A stretch of DNA of 40,257 nt from Candidatus Methylobacter oryzae (GTDB lineage: Bacteria > Pseudomonadota > Gammaproteobacteria > Methylococcales > Methylomonadaceae): NCBI GenBank assembly GCA_945861405.1, contig CAMAUL010000025.1:1-40257 (forward strand), written 5' to 3'. This document shows, piece by piece, positions 27,653-35,980 of the stretch. Position numbers and translations under genes: made by a program. How positions within the stretch are numbered: the stretch's first letter is position 1; every line of letters begins with the position of its first letter. The notes below the pieces were generated by a model. It did not search any database and had not been told where the DNA came from. It was given only the letters and a program-made list of their open reading frames with translations.

Positions 27653-28489
27653 CTATATAAACGGATTATTATCCAAGCCAAAACCCGCAGCGTTCTTGTG
27701 CCCTCCTCCACCGAATTCTACTGCCAGATGGCCTACATCATAATCGCCGATTGAGCGGAGCGAAAAACCCCATTGCTGTTTTTTGCCGTCATAGTGATAA
27801 ATCATGCCAAACGTGCCGGATTTTTCGGCCAGCACGTGACCCAAATCGCTGGAAAAAAAAGATGGCGCATTAACGGCAAGACCTGTGTTACCTGCCACCG
27901 AGACGCTATGTGCGGATTTGGCGAGCCTTTGCACCATCCCGGAAAACTGCTTAAGCTGTATGCGGCCTACCGCCAACAGCTCCGCCAAATCAAGCGCGCC
28001 TATTTCGGCAAACGTAATCGGCATTCTTTCAAACAGCGCCATCGTAATTTCGCGGGTGCCGTCCAGCTTGAAATGCCAAAGATCACGGTCTTCGATATGC
28101 AACAGGATTTGAGGAGGCTCTTGATCGGAAAAAAAATGCTGCCAAGTTAAGACGCAACCGCTCCGCAACATATCAAAATGGAGCGACAGGTTTTCAGGAA
28201 GGTCGTTTACATTGAAAAAGTCATCGCATTGTTCCAACGCAGTGATGTGATGATCGATCAAAATGACCTGGCCTGCTTTGGCTGAAAGTTCGACCAATAA
28301 CTGCGGAGAATAGGAAAAATCCAATATATAAATAATGGCTCCCGGTTCAAAATCAGGAATAGCGTCACCATGTCGAGCCGGAACGTAGCGGGGCTGATTA
28401 CCCAACTTGCAAAATGCGCTCCATGCTGAACCTAAACCATCCAGGCAATCATCATGATAAATAACAAGGGTTTCATGGGTTACTGACAT
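27653..28489 (-). CDS. DHH-family phosphoesterase
   Basis: A 278-residue DHH/DHHA1 protein (COG2404 type). The metal motifs are visible: HDDCLDG at residues 12-18, Asp57 in ILDFSY, and DHH at 79-81. The substrate-binding GGGGHKNAAGF is near the C-terminus (about 262-272). Family members hydrolyse short RNA (nanoRNase), cyclic dinucleotide products or pyrophosphate. The length fits small nanoRNase-type members, but the exact substrate is open. It is upstream of fumarase on the same strand with 272 bases between, so it is probably a separate unit. Confidence 0.85.
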   Translation of the reverse strand: MSVTHETLVIYHDDCLDGLGSAWSAFCKLGNQPRYVPARHGDAIPDFEPGAIIYILDFSYSPQLLVELSAKAGQVILIDHHITALEQCDDFFNVNDLPENLSLHFDMLRSGCVLTWQHFFSDQEPPQILLHIEDRDLWHFKLDGTREITMALFERMPITFAEIGALDLAELLAVGRIQLKQFSGMVQRLAKSAHSVSVAGNTGLAVNAPSFFSSDLGHVLAEKSGTFGMIYHYDGKKQQWGFSLRSIGDYDVGHLAVEFGGGGHKNAAGFGLDNNPFI

Positions 28490-28869
28490 ACTATTTTAAA
28501 AATTCCTGGTAGCTGATTATTTCGCTGCATTTTACACGAGCCTAACCATAAGCATACAGCCTGATTTTTCCGGCGTTATTAATCCTGAAAAAATAGAATT
28601 GGGTGGGTCTGCGTTACTATACGCAACAGAAAATGCATTTTAGACAGCCCGGCGGGCGGGCGGCTGTCGGGAAGATTGACGCTGATCGGGGACATCTGCC
28701 ACCCTAAGTGGGTGCCAAAGATAGAATGACGGTAAGATGTAGGGGCGGATTTATCCGCCCTGGGCGATTGAAATCACCCCTACACTGCGACTAATTTCCT
28801 TGACGCACTACGAGTTTGATTTAAGCTGACTCGTTCAGAGCACTTAGGATATTTTGCGAAGCTTTCAGT
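28490..28869. other. Repeat-bearing intergenic region
   Basis: These 380 bases hold no gene that I can support. They contain a GC-rich stretch (28647-28675), a small CACCC/GGGTG hairpin near 28700-28715, and the GTAGGGGC-type palindrome listed separately. The DHH gene promoter must lie at the left end, but no clear boxes were seen. Confidence 0.5.
28739..28783. repeat. GTAGGGGC-type palindromic repeat
   Basis: GGGCGGAT and ATCCGCCC (28743-28760) form a perfect 8-base-pair stem inside outer ends GTAGGGG and CCCCTAC. Related to the element at 21767-21844. Confidence 0.65.
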
Positions 28870-29382
28870 TTAACCGCGTTTGCTTGTTTTTCTGCCGTTA
28901 GTCAATGTTGACAAGGCTTCATTACGGCTCACCGGTGTGATTTCTACAGACCCCAGCCCTGAAATGCCGAGTTTTTGGGCAGCGGCGTAGGATAAATCCA
29001 TAGCCCTTTTCCCATGAACAGCATTTCGGTCATTGATACGGACAACAACACTACGGTGGTTTCTCAGGTTGGTAACTTTGGCGTAAGACAAAAGAGGCAA
29101 CGATTTGTGTGCGGCGGTCATCGCATACATGTCAAAGGTTTGTCCGCTGGCGGTTTTTTTGCCGTGAAACTCAGAACCATACCAGGAAGCCGTGCTGCGA
29201 TGGTTATTGGCATGATGTTTTGTTTTATGAGTTGTTGCTACAGTGTGCTTGGAAGCCTTATGGGCTTTCGCCGCTACCGCGTCTTTGGAAACCTCATTAA
29301 CCGAATTAGGCCAAAACGCTTCGGCTGCTTGAAAATAACTGCATATTAAAAAAACAGGAACTGCTAGCATGATTTTATTCAT
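28870..29382 (-). CDS. rlpA: RlpA-like double-psi beta-barrel protein
   Basis: A 170-residue exported protein with a signal peptide (residues 1-22, ending AEA), a Lys/His/Thr-rich linker, and an RlpA-like double-psi barrel (about 63-155: ASWYGSEFHGKKTASG, VRINDRNAVHGKRAMDLS). The acidic residue in INDR and the Asp in MDLS correspond to active-site positions. RlpA is a lytic transglycosylase acting on peptidoglycan without stem peptides; short forms like this lack the SPOR domain that brings it to the septum. No lipobox is evident, so it may be free in the periplasm. It is downstream of the P-type ATPase on the same strand. Confidence 0.88.
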   Translation of the reverse strand: MNKIMLAVPVFLICSYFQAAEAFWPNSVNEVSKDAVAAKAHKASKHTVATTHKTKHHANNHRSTASWYGSEFHGKKTASGQTFDMYAMTAAHKSLPLLSYAKVTNLRNHRSVVVRINDRNAVHGKRAMDLSYAAAQKLGISGLGSVEITPVSRNEALSTLTNGRKTSKRG

Positions 29383-29503
29383 AGGATAGAGCCTTTTTAT
29401 TTAAATCTGGCCCAATCTTAACTTAACAAGTCTTAAGGCTTTCTTAAATGCGCAAAATCAATGCCTTCCATTCGACTAGGCTCATGACAGGATTAAAAAT
29501 GTT

Positions 29504-32182
29504 TTATCTCATCAACCTGACAACCATAACCTTGCGCAGCTCCTCCAACAACAACATCGCCAGGGCGAAGGGTACTATGAACAGCCATACTTCGGGCGCT
29601 ATCGGCAGGGTGCCGAAGATCAGATTGCCCCAGTCGGTATAATCGATAGCCAGGATCAACGCGATCTCCAGCGCAATACCCCAGAGTATGATGCGGTTGT
29701 CGAACAAGTCCGCACCAAACACACTACGCTCCGGCATTTTACAAAGAAACACATTGACGATTTGCGTGACGATAATGGCGCTCAGGCAGGCGGTGGTGGC
29801 CTGAAGATATAAAGGATCCTGGCTGCTAAGGCTCTCGCCCCATTGCCAACCGCCGCTGTGCAGCACAAAGAAATAAGCCACCATGGAAACAACCGCTTCC
29901 AGCAAACCTAAAAAAAGATAAGCGCGTAGCAACAAACGCCAGTCGAGCAATCGCTCATTTCGCGGACGCGGCGGACGGCTCATGCTACCCGGTTCGGGCC
30001 TAGCCGCGCCCAGCCCCAAAGCAGGCAACATGTCCGTCCCCAAATCGACCGCCAGAATCTGGATGATGGTCAGAGGCAGCGGTATCTTGAGCAGCGCAAA
30101 AGCCAGATAGGGGACGACTTCCGGGATGTTGGAGGTCAGGATATAAGCGAGAAACTTGCGGATGTTCTGATAAACAGCGCGCCCTTCCTCGATAGCGGCA
30201 ATGATGCTGGCGAAATTATCATCCAGCAGAATCATATCGGCGGCCTCTTTCGCGACATCCGTTCCGCTGATGCCCATCGCAATGCCGATGTCTGCCAGTT
30301 TCAGCGCCGGAGCATCATTCACACCATCGCCGGTGACCGCAACGACATGTTTTTTCTTTTTCAGGGCGGCGACGATGCGCATTTTCTGGTCGGCGCCGAC
30401 TCGGGCAAAAATAATGTCTTTCGCATCCAGAGCCAGACGCAGTTGGGTTTCCGACAACTTGCGCAGCTGATCGCCGGTAATCACCGTCGGATTATCCGTT
30501 TGAATCTGCCCGATCTGTCGACCTATCGCCAACGCGGTGTGCGGATGATCGCCGGTCACCATAATGACTTTGATGCCCGCCTCCCGGCACTTGCGCATCG
30601 CTTCCGGCACCTCCGCTCTGGGCGGGTCTTCCAGCCCGACCAGCGCAGACAAAATCAGGTCTTGCTCCTGCGCTACACTATTATGCTCGACTTCCAGCTC
30701 ACGCCAGGCAAAGGCCAGCACCCGCAAACCCTGGTTTGCCATCTGTTCCTGAGCGTTAATAAAATCCTGTCGAATTTCCGCCGTCAGCGGCATTATTTCT
30801 GTACCGATTTGCACTTGTTTGCATAGCGGCAACAGCATTTCCAACGCGCCCTTGCAATAAAGCACCACGCCTTTGGGTGTCTGGTGGATCGTAGAAAGAC
30901 GCTTGCGGTCAGTATCGAACGGCACTTCGTTGATCTTGGGGTAAGCGCAAGTCTCGCCCAAACAGGTCTTTGCCATGCGCACCAGCGCGATTTCCATCGG
31001 ATCGCCCAGCGTCTGCCACTTTCCGGCAGTCATGGTTTCTTTCAGGTTGTGGCAAAGCATCGCATCCTCGAAAAAGCGCCGATAGGTAAGCGCCAGTTGC
31101 GGCTGCCGCTGCACCGCCGTGATCGTCTGCATTTGCCCGCCCAGATAAAGCGCTTGCACCGCCATATGGTTTTCGGTCAGGGTGCCGGTCTTGTCAGTAC
31201 AAATCACCGTCGCCGAACCCAGGGCTTCAACAGAAGGCATGTGCCGGATCAGCGCATTACGCTTGGCCATGCGCTGGGTCGCCATCGCCAGCGATAAAGT
31301 GACCGTCGGCAACAATCCTTCCGGCACGTTGGCGACGATAATGCCGATAGCGAAAATGAAGTTGTCCCAGAACGACAGTCCCATGCTGCGCCCGATCAAG
31401 AAAAACACCGCGCCCAGCGCCAGCGCCAGCGCCGCGATAAGACGGCTCAGGCGCACGATTTCCAATTGCAATGGTGAAACGGTTTTGACAGCAGTTTGCG
31501 TCAGATGGGCGATCTTGCCGAATTCCGTGTGCATCCCGGTCGCAAACACCACCGCCCTGCCCTCGCCCGACACCACCGATGTTCCGGCCAACAGCGTATT
31601 GCGGCTATGTTCCAGGTTTTCTTCGGCAGAAGGCTCTGAATCCCGCGCCTGCGGCCTGGATTCGCCGGTGACCGTGGCGTTATTGACGCGTAGCGAAAAG
31701 GCTTCGAGCAGGCGGCAGTCTGCCGGAACATTATCGCCTTCCTGCAATAAAATCACATCGCCGGGCACCAAACCTGCGGCCAAAATCAGCCCAACATTGT
31801 TGTCTCTGAGCACCTTGACGTAATAAGGCAGCAGCTTTTGCAGCGCAGAAATGGCGCGTTCGGCGCGGTATTGCTGCCAGAACGAAAACAGGCCGTTGAT
31901 CAGAATCACGCCGAGCACCGCATAGCCCAACGTCGCCATGCCGCCGCCCGGTTGCCGGGATTCGGCAAAAAACGCCAGACCCGCTGCCAGCCACAGAATC
32001 AGCGCAAAAAAGTGAACAAATTCCTTGAAAAAACGAAGTATCAGTGACTCACCCCGTACCTCCTCGACCCGGTTCAGCCCGTACTCATCCAGGCGGGATT
32101 CGACCTCGACCTGCGATAATCCGTCATGGCTACTATGGAGGCTAGCCAGCGCCTCATCGGCAGTGAATTGATGTATTTTCAT
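29504..32182 (-). CDS. P-type cation ATPase of the Na+/K+ (P2C-like) group
   Basis: An 892-residue membrane pump with an N-terminal cation-ATPase domain, actuator domain (TGES), phosphorylation site DKTGTLTE (Asp330), nucleotide-binding domain, GDGVNDAPAL hinge and C-terminal membrane helices. NVPEGLLPTVTLSLA in helix 4 and AVDLGTDMLPALGLG in helix 6 resemble animal Na+,K+-ATPase alpha chains more than bacterial Ca2+ pumps. The transported ion is inferred, not shown. No beta subunit is adjacent, as is usual for bacterial members. AGGAG lies 6 bases before the ATG. It may have a role in Na+ or K+ balance. Confidence 0.88.
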   Translation of the reverse strand: MKIHQFTADEALASLHSSHDGLSQVEVESRLDEYGLNRVEEVRGESLILRFFKEFVHFFALILWLAAGLAFFAESRQPGGGMATLGYAVLGVILINGLFSFWQQYRAERAISALQKLLPYYVKVLRDNNVGLILAAGLVPGDVILLQEGDNVPADCRLLEAFSLRVNNATVTGESRPQARDSEPSAEENLEHSRNTLLAGTSVVSGEGRAVVFATGMHTEFGKIAHLTQTAVKTVSPLQLEIVRLSRLIAALALALGAVFFLIGRSMGLSFWDNFIFAIGIIVANVPEGLLPTVTLSLAMATQRMAKRNALIRHMPSVEALGSATVICTDKTGTLTENHMAVQALYLGGQMQTITAVQRQPQLALTYRRFFEDAMLCHNLKETMTAGKWQTLGDPMEIALVRMAKTCLGETCAYPKINEVPFDTDRKRLSTIHQTPKGVVLYCKGALEMLLPLCKQVQIGTEIMPLTAEIRQDFINAQEQMANQGLRVLAFAWRELEVEHNSVAQEQDLILSALVGLEDPPRAEVPEAMRKCREAGIKVIMVTGDHPHTALAIGRQIGQIQTDNPTVITGDQLRKLSETQLRLALDAKDIIFARVGADQKMRIVAALKKKKHVVAVTGDGVNDAPALKLADIGIAMGISGTDVAKEAADMILLDDNFASIIAAIEEGRAVYQNIRKFLAYILTSNIPEVVPYLAFALLKIPLPLTIIQILAVDLGTDMLPALGLGAARPEPGSMSRPPRPRNERLLDWRLLLRAYLFLGLLEAVVSMVAYFFVLHSGGWQWGESLSSQDPLYLQATTACLSAIIVTQIVNVFLCKMPERSVFGADLFDNRIILWGIALEIALILAIDYTDWGNLIFGTLPIAPEVWLFIVPFALAMLLLEELRKVMVVRLMR

Positions 32183-32291
32183 CGCGACTCCTGAATACAG
32201 AAAAACAGCAATATTTCAATCATTGATTACGCTTGTTAGACTGTCATCACCCACACCATTTCTTTATCAAGGCACAAGCATCAAAACAACA

Positions 32292-32439
32292 CGTCATCCC
32301 GGCAGGGAATGCCGGGATCCAGAGCACAGGGATGTGATGATTGTGCGTAGGGGAAACTGTTCTATAAAGTGGTCTTGTGTGGTTTGACAGACATGCCATC
32401 CATGGCACCTGGATCCCGGCATTCCCTGCCGGGATGACG
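32292..32439. mobile_element. 148-base MITE-like element with perfect 31-base inverted ends
   Basis: The first 31 bases (32292-32322) and the last 31 (32409-32439) are exact reverse complements; each is itself largely palindromic (CCCGGCAGGGAATGCCGGG). The inside has no gene. It resembles a small non-autonomous transposon or REP doublet, and shares its end and left flank with the island at 18432-18760. The rest of 32183-32604 holds nothing else that I can identify except the next gene's ribosome site. Confidence 0.75.
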
Positions 32440-32604
32440 ATAATACGATTTGTGTTATATCTATACTTTACGGAAAGCAGCCCACAGACCCTCATCGAAA
32501 CATCCAGCCATAGCCTAAAATACCACGGACTTCATAATTCTTTCATAAGTGGAATTACCAAGTATTGTATTATTCCAACATTGATAAGATTTCAGGAGCC
32601 GGTT

Positions 32605-32754
32605 ATGAACAGCTACGAACAAAGCAAAAAAGCCAGACGCATCGTTTCGGTGGTTTTTATTTTGATAATGACGGTGGTGATGGGCGGAACTTACCTGTCG
32701 CAACAGCAAAAAGAGGCGGCAGCAAAGGCAACGCAAGATTCACCAAATCAATAG
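32605..32754 (+). CDS. 49-residue single-pass membrane protein
   Basis: A small protein with a charged start (NSYEQSKKARR), one hydrophobic segment (about residues 13-30, IVSVVFILIMTVVMGGTY) and a Gln/Lys/Ala-rich tail. AGGAG lies 7 bases before the ATG, which strongly supports translation. The function is unknown; positive charges before the membrane segment suggest that the N-terminus faces the cytoplasm. It lies alone between two repeat elements. Confidence 0.7.
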   Translation: MNSYEQSKKARRIVSVVFILIMTVVMGGTYLSQQQKEAAAKATQDSPNQ

Positions 32755-32778
32755 CTGGTCGTTATGGCGTTCGTAAAT

Positions 32779-32795
32779 GGTGCGCGGTGCGCACC
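32779..32795. repeat. Short palindrome GGTGCGC/GCGCACC
   Basis: A 7-base-pair stem with a three-base centre, followed by CTACC. It shares its setting with the larger palindrome at 12478-12526 and may be a decayed copy. Confidence 0.5.
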
Positions 32796-32818
32796 CTACC
32801 TAACTAAACCAATTAAGC

Positions 32819-32939
32819 GTAGGCCGGGAATAAGTCCATCCAAGCGCGTAGCGCGAGGTGGCGTTTCCGGCGAATCCCGGTGACGGTTGCCGGAAACGCC
32901 TGTTGTCGCTGTCGCTCAAACAGGCTTATTTCGGCCTAC
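32819..32939. repeat. 120-base palindromic element, copy 2 (inverted)
   Basis: Read on the plus strand, this closely matches the reverse complement of 16948-17067, including the CCATCCAAGCGCGTAGCGCG segment and the inner GGCGTTTCCGGC/GCCGGAAACGCC pair. The end arms have one extra G compared with copy 1. Confidence 0.85.
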
Positions 32940-33010
32940 AAAGTTCCCCATTTATAAGATATTGCTATTGGTAGGAATTATTACTACCATGACCGAAGGA
33001 GGTTTTTATC

Positions 33011-33300
33011 ATGGCTCATGTTGAAAAGTTAAATATCGCTTTAACCCCCGAAATGGCGGCAGTTGTCCGTCAGTGCGTAGAAAGTGGGGGGGGGGTGCCA
33101 GCAGCAGCGAGGCCATCCTTGAGGCTTTACGGGATTGGAAGCTAAAACGTTCTTTGCAACAAAATGAAATCGAGGAGTTGCGTGGTCTTTGGCAGACCGA
33201 GCTAGAAAGCGGCCCTGGTCGTTTTGCCGATATGAGCGAGATCAAAGCGGAAGCACGGCAACGGCTTTTGTCTCAAGACGCAGAGCAACTAGAAATATGA
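33011..33300 (+). pseudogene. parD: ParD-type antitoxin gene with poly-G frameshift, toxin absent
   Basis: Translation from the ATG at 33011 (AAGGAGG 8 bases upstream) gives VEKLNIALTPEMAAVVRQCVESG, the start of a ParD antitoxin. The rest, ASSSEAILEALRDWKLKRSL to the stop at 33300, is in another frame. The switch occurs at a run of ten G (33086-33095); eight G would restore the normal ParD length. As written, the product stops after about 44 residues. ParE normally overlaps the antitoxin stop; none follows. The near-palindrome GGTAG...CTACC (32970-32988) may be the old operator. Either a real mutation, a phase-variable tract or a sequencing error in the G run. Confidence 0.85.
33086..33095 (+). 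other. Run of ten G inside parD
   Basis: A homopolymer of ten G at the exact point where the ParD reading frame changes. Such runs slip during replication and are also hard to sequence. Confidence 0.9.
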
Positions 33301-33393
33301 TCTTCCCCATTTATTCTGACTGTCAGCTTTTTCGCTAATCCGTACATGAAAAATCATGCTAAGTAACATTCCAACCCAAGAGAAAACCCAATA

Positions 33394-33711
33394 ATGTTCA
33401 CGCTACCCTCAATGTGGAACCTGATCATATCCACCATTGTCTTCTTCATCGCAGCCGGTTATCTGCGCCGTTATCTGGAAGATCAGGGTTTGCCCAAAGG
33501 CATGACACGCGGCACACTGGTGTTTACTCTCGCCTCTTTGGTGTCATGGGGAGCGGGAGAGATGGTGGACTGGGGCCAAGAAAAAATAGCGGGGCCGCAA
33601 CCGGTAACGCAAACCTCGGACGATCTGTCGCAACTGCTGAAGGTGGTCGGTCAGATGCAACCGCAGAAACCAGCCTTATCTACAATTTTGAAGACGAATA
33701 GCCATGAATAA
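33394..33711 (+). CDS. Small membrane protein of unknown function
   Basis: A 105-residue protein with two hydrophobic segments (about residues 8-23 and 42-56) separated by a charged loop (RRYLEDQGLPKGMTRG), and a Gln/Pro-rich cytoplasmic or periplasmic tail. I do not recognise a family. The ribosome site is weak (AAGAGA at a long distance). Its stop overlaps the start of a broken DUF347-type gene by 8 bases, suggesting that the two were once translated together. Confidence 0.7.
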   Translation: MFTLPSMWNLIISTIVFFIAAGYLRRYLEDQGLPKGMTRGTLVFTLASLVSWGAGEMVDWGQEKIAGPQPVTQTSDDLSQLLKVVGQMQPQKPALSTILKTNSHE

Positions 33712-33841
33712 AGTCGCTCAAGTGACGATTTACTTTTGGATCATGAAGATTTGTGCGACGACTTTAGGTGAGACCGCAGGCGATCTTTTGTAGATGACGA
33801 TGAACGTGGGCTACGCGATGTCGTTTATGCAAGTCGCTTAG
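33704..33841 (+). pseudogene. Broken DUF347/COG4705 membrane protein, N-terminal part
   Basis: From the ATG at 33704 the reading frame gives VTIYFWIMKICATTLGETAG, the first membrane repeat of COG4705 proteins (DUF347 repeats, conserved Trp), then a TAG stop at codon 30, then MTMNVGYAMSF in the same frame and a second stop. Intact members have about 240-260 residues with four repeats; only one repeat is left here. It overlaps the preceding small membrane protein gene by 8 bases. I infer loss of function by a stop codon and deletion of the rest. Confidence 0.7.
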
Positions 33842-34119
33842 AGAGGCGTTCATACCAAGAGCCGACAGCCTAACTATTCATTCCAGCTGCTAATAGAGCA
33901 TCGCAAAATTCGTCAAGCCATGCCCTGTCATTTTAAAAACATAAAATCTAAACGACCGGCTGTGTTTTTCCTTCCATTGCAAGCTATTGACACACTGCGA
34001 TAATCAAAAATGTGAATCACTCAGCACTTTTGATTGAATAATTGCAACAACACCCTAAGTCATCAATTTGTCATAAATGCTATCTATCATTGCCGTATTT
34101 TAAACATGCAGGCAAATTA
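33842..34119. other. Intergenic region upstream of the Sia module
   Basis: About 280 bases with no gene that I can support. It should contain the promoter of the phosphatase-siaB-siaC operon. A TTGACA at 33987-33992 has no -10 box at the right distance, so the promoter is not assigned. Confidence 0.45.
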
Positions 34120-35400
34120 ATGTTAGATCAATCGTTATTAAACCAATCGAGAGCTGGGCTGTCAGAAATTGAGGCGCAATATATTGCCAGCAGCCTTCTA
34201 CAAATTTGCCCTCCGGTATCGCCTGGGCAAACTAATTTGGATGTTACCAAGCTATTGAATGAGCATCCTGACCTGATTTCTATTGCTGTCGTGGAAGATA
34301 ACAAGCCGATTGGCTTGATCACTCGTAATATTTTTATGGAAGGTTTGGCCAAACCCTTCCACCATGATTTATTCGACCGAAAAAGCTGCATTGCTTTCAT
34401 GGACAAAGACCCGCTTGTTGTTGAACAAAATATGAGCATTCAAACGCTTAGTTTTAAGGTGTTGGGCTCCGGCCGTAAAACGTTGAACGACGGTTTTATT
34501 ATCACCGACGAAAATGGCGATTATCTGGGCCTTGGTAACGGTGAAGATTTGGTCAGGGTGGTTTCTTTTTTACAGGCGGAAAAAAACCGGCTGGTTACAG
34601 AGAGCATAAATTACGCAAGCATTATTCAAAAATCCTTTCTGCGCTCATCAAGAGAAGACATGAGCGCTGTATTGCAAGACTATTTCATGCACTGGGAACC
34701 GCGTGACAAAGTAGGTGGCGATTATTATTTCTGCAAAAAATTCGATGACGGTTTCTTTCTCGCGTTAATCGACTGCACAGGACATGGCGTTCCTGGTGCA
34801 TTCATGACGCTCATCATGGCTTCCTTTCTCGATCATATCCTGGTCGAAGATAATCGCCACGACCCTGCCGACGCACTGGCGATAATGAATAAAAAGGTCA
34901 AGATGGCGCTTGGTCAGATAAATGAGTCGGCCGCTGAAGGCTTTGATGTCGACAGGTTTTCTGCAAAGCAGAACGGACAATCCGATGACGGCATGGATAC
35001 GGCGTTCTGCTGGGTTAATACGCAAAACAGCACACTTACTTATGCAGGCGCCAAAACGCCCGTATTTTATATAGGCAACGCATCATCCGAGGTACAGTTA
35101 CTGGATCCTGACCGCAAAGGCGTGGGTTATATTGACACGCCGATGAATTATGAATGGACCAATCAACAACTCCCGTTAACAAAAGGGATGTGCATCTACC
35201 TGACCACCGACGGCATCATCGATCAGATTGGCGGGTTAAAGAAAATCGCTTTTGGCAAAAAACGCTTTTCAACCCTGCTTCAGGAGCATTATCTCAAACC
35301 CATGCCGGAGCAGGAATCTATTGTCATGCAAACCTATTATGACTATCAGGGAAAACAGAAGCGGCGCGACGATGTATGTCTGATGGGCTTCAGATTTTAA
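34120..35400 (+). CDS. CBS-domain PP2C phosphatase, SiaA-like role
   Basis: A 426-residue cytoplasmic phosphatase. Residues about 25-150 form a CBS-pair-like sensor (IAVVEDNKPIGLITRN; DGFIITDENGDYLGLGNGEDL), followed by a short helix and a SpoIIE-type PP2C domain (about 165-426). Metal-binding aspartates are seen at Asp201 (VGGDYY), Asp218 (LIDCTGHG), Asp364 (TTDGI) and Asp417 (RRDDV). Pseudomonas SiaA has a membrane sensor and HAMP before PP2C; here a soluble CBS sensor replaces it, so the signal may be a nucleotide. The ATG at 34120 (CAGG upstream) is preferred over a TTG at 34042. By position it should dephosphorylate SiaC, 16 bases upstream of siaB. Confidence 0.88.
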   Translation: MLDQSLLNQSRAGLSEIEAQYIASSLLQICPPVSPGQTNLDVTKLLNEHPDLISIAVVEDNKPIGLITRNIFMEGLAKPFHHDLFDRKSCIAFMDKDPLVVEQNMSIQTLSFKVLGSGRKTLNDGFIITDENGDYLGLGNGEDLVRVVSFLQAEKNRLVTESINYASIIQKSFLRSSREDMSAVLQDYFMHWEPRDKVGGDYYFCKKFDDGFFLALIDCTGHGVPGAFMTLIMASFLDHILVEDNRHDPADALAIMNKKVKMALGQINESAAEGFDVDRFSAKQNGQSDDGMDTAFCWVNTQNSTLTYAGAKTPVFYIGNASSEVQLLDPDRKGVGYIDTPMNYEWTNQQLPLTKGMCIYLTTDGIIDQIGGLKKIAFGKKRFSTLLQEHYLKPMPEQESIVMQTYYDYQGKQKRRDDVCLMGFRF

Positions 35401-35416
35401 TTAACCGGAAAATTTT

Positions 35417-35971
35417 ATGTCTATCGATCTGTTTACGCTGTTCCGCGAAGAAGCTGATGCTAACGGGATTGTTTTTTATTACAGCGGCATTCTTTCGCAG
35501 AATGCTATTAGAACCATGAGCGACTCTTTAAAACAAAAACTGCAAACTCAGGATGAAAAAGGTGCCAAATCCCGCAAGGTATTCTCCACTTTTATCGAAA
35601 TGATACAAAATGCGATGCATTACTCACCCGATGCGCTTGGTTCTGACGATACCAAGGAAGGCTCTATCCTTGTCGGCCAAAGTGCAGACAAATATTTTGT
35701 TATCTGCGCAAATTTTATTCAAAAACAGCATGAACCCCGCATACGCGAGAAAATTGACCCAATCCTGAAGATGAGCGCTGACGAAATCAGACAAGCTTAT
35801 CGTACACAGTTGAAAAATGATCAGCACAGTGACGATACAATCAGCAAAGGCGCTGGACTTGGATTCTTAACACTGGCAAGAGATTCAGTCGAACCTATTG
35901 AATACATTATCAGAGACGCAATAGGTTATGACAATGAACTGTCTTACTTTTATCTAAAAGCAACTATTTAA
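35417..35971 (+). CDS. siaB: SiaB-family protein kinase (DUF6272)
   Basis: A 184-residue GHKL-fold kinase. The N box is at FIEMIQNAMHYS (Glu61, Asn65), and the G box at KGAGLGFLTLA (144-154). In Pseudomonas aeruginosa SiaB phosphorylates SiaC on a threonine and holds it back from activating the cyclase SiaD. The gene lies 16 bases after the phosphatase and 9 bases before siaC, so all three form one operon. Length and motif order fit the family. Confidence 0.9.
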   Translation: MSIDLFTLFREEADANGIVFYYSGILSQNAIRTMSDSLKQKLQTQDEKGAKSRKVFSTFIEMIQNAMHYSPDALGSDDTKEGSILVGQSADKYFVICANFIQKQHEPRIREKIDPILKMSADEIRQAYRTQLKNDQHSDDTISKGAGLGFLTLARDSVEPIEYIIRDAIGYDNELSYFYLKATI

Positions 35972-35980
35972 GGAGCTATC

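Noticed and set aside
32247..32495. Open frames across the 148-base palindromic element
   Set aside because: They read through repeat arms (IPAFPAGMT-type peptides), which is a common artefact of such repeats.
33987..34004. TTGACA followed by GATAAT upstream of the Sia operon
   Set aside because: Only 6 bases separate them, so they cannot form one promoter.
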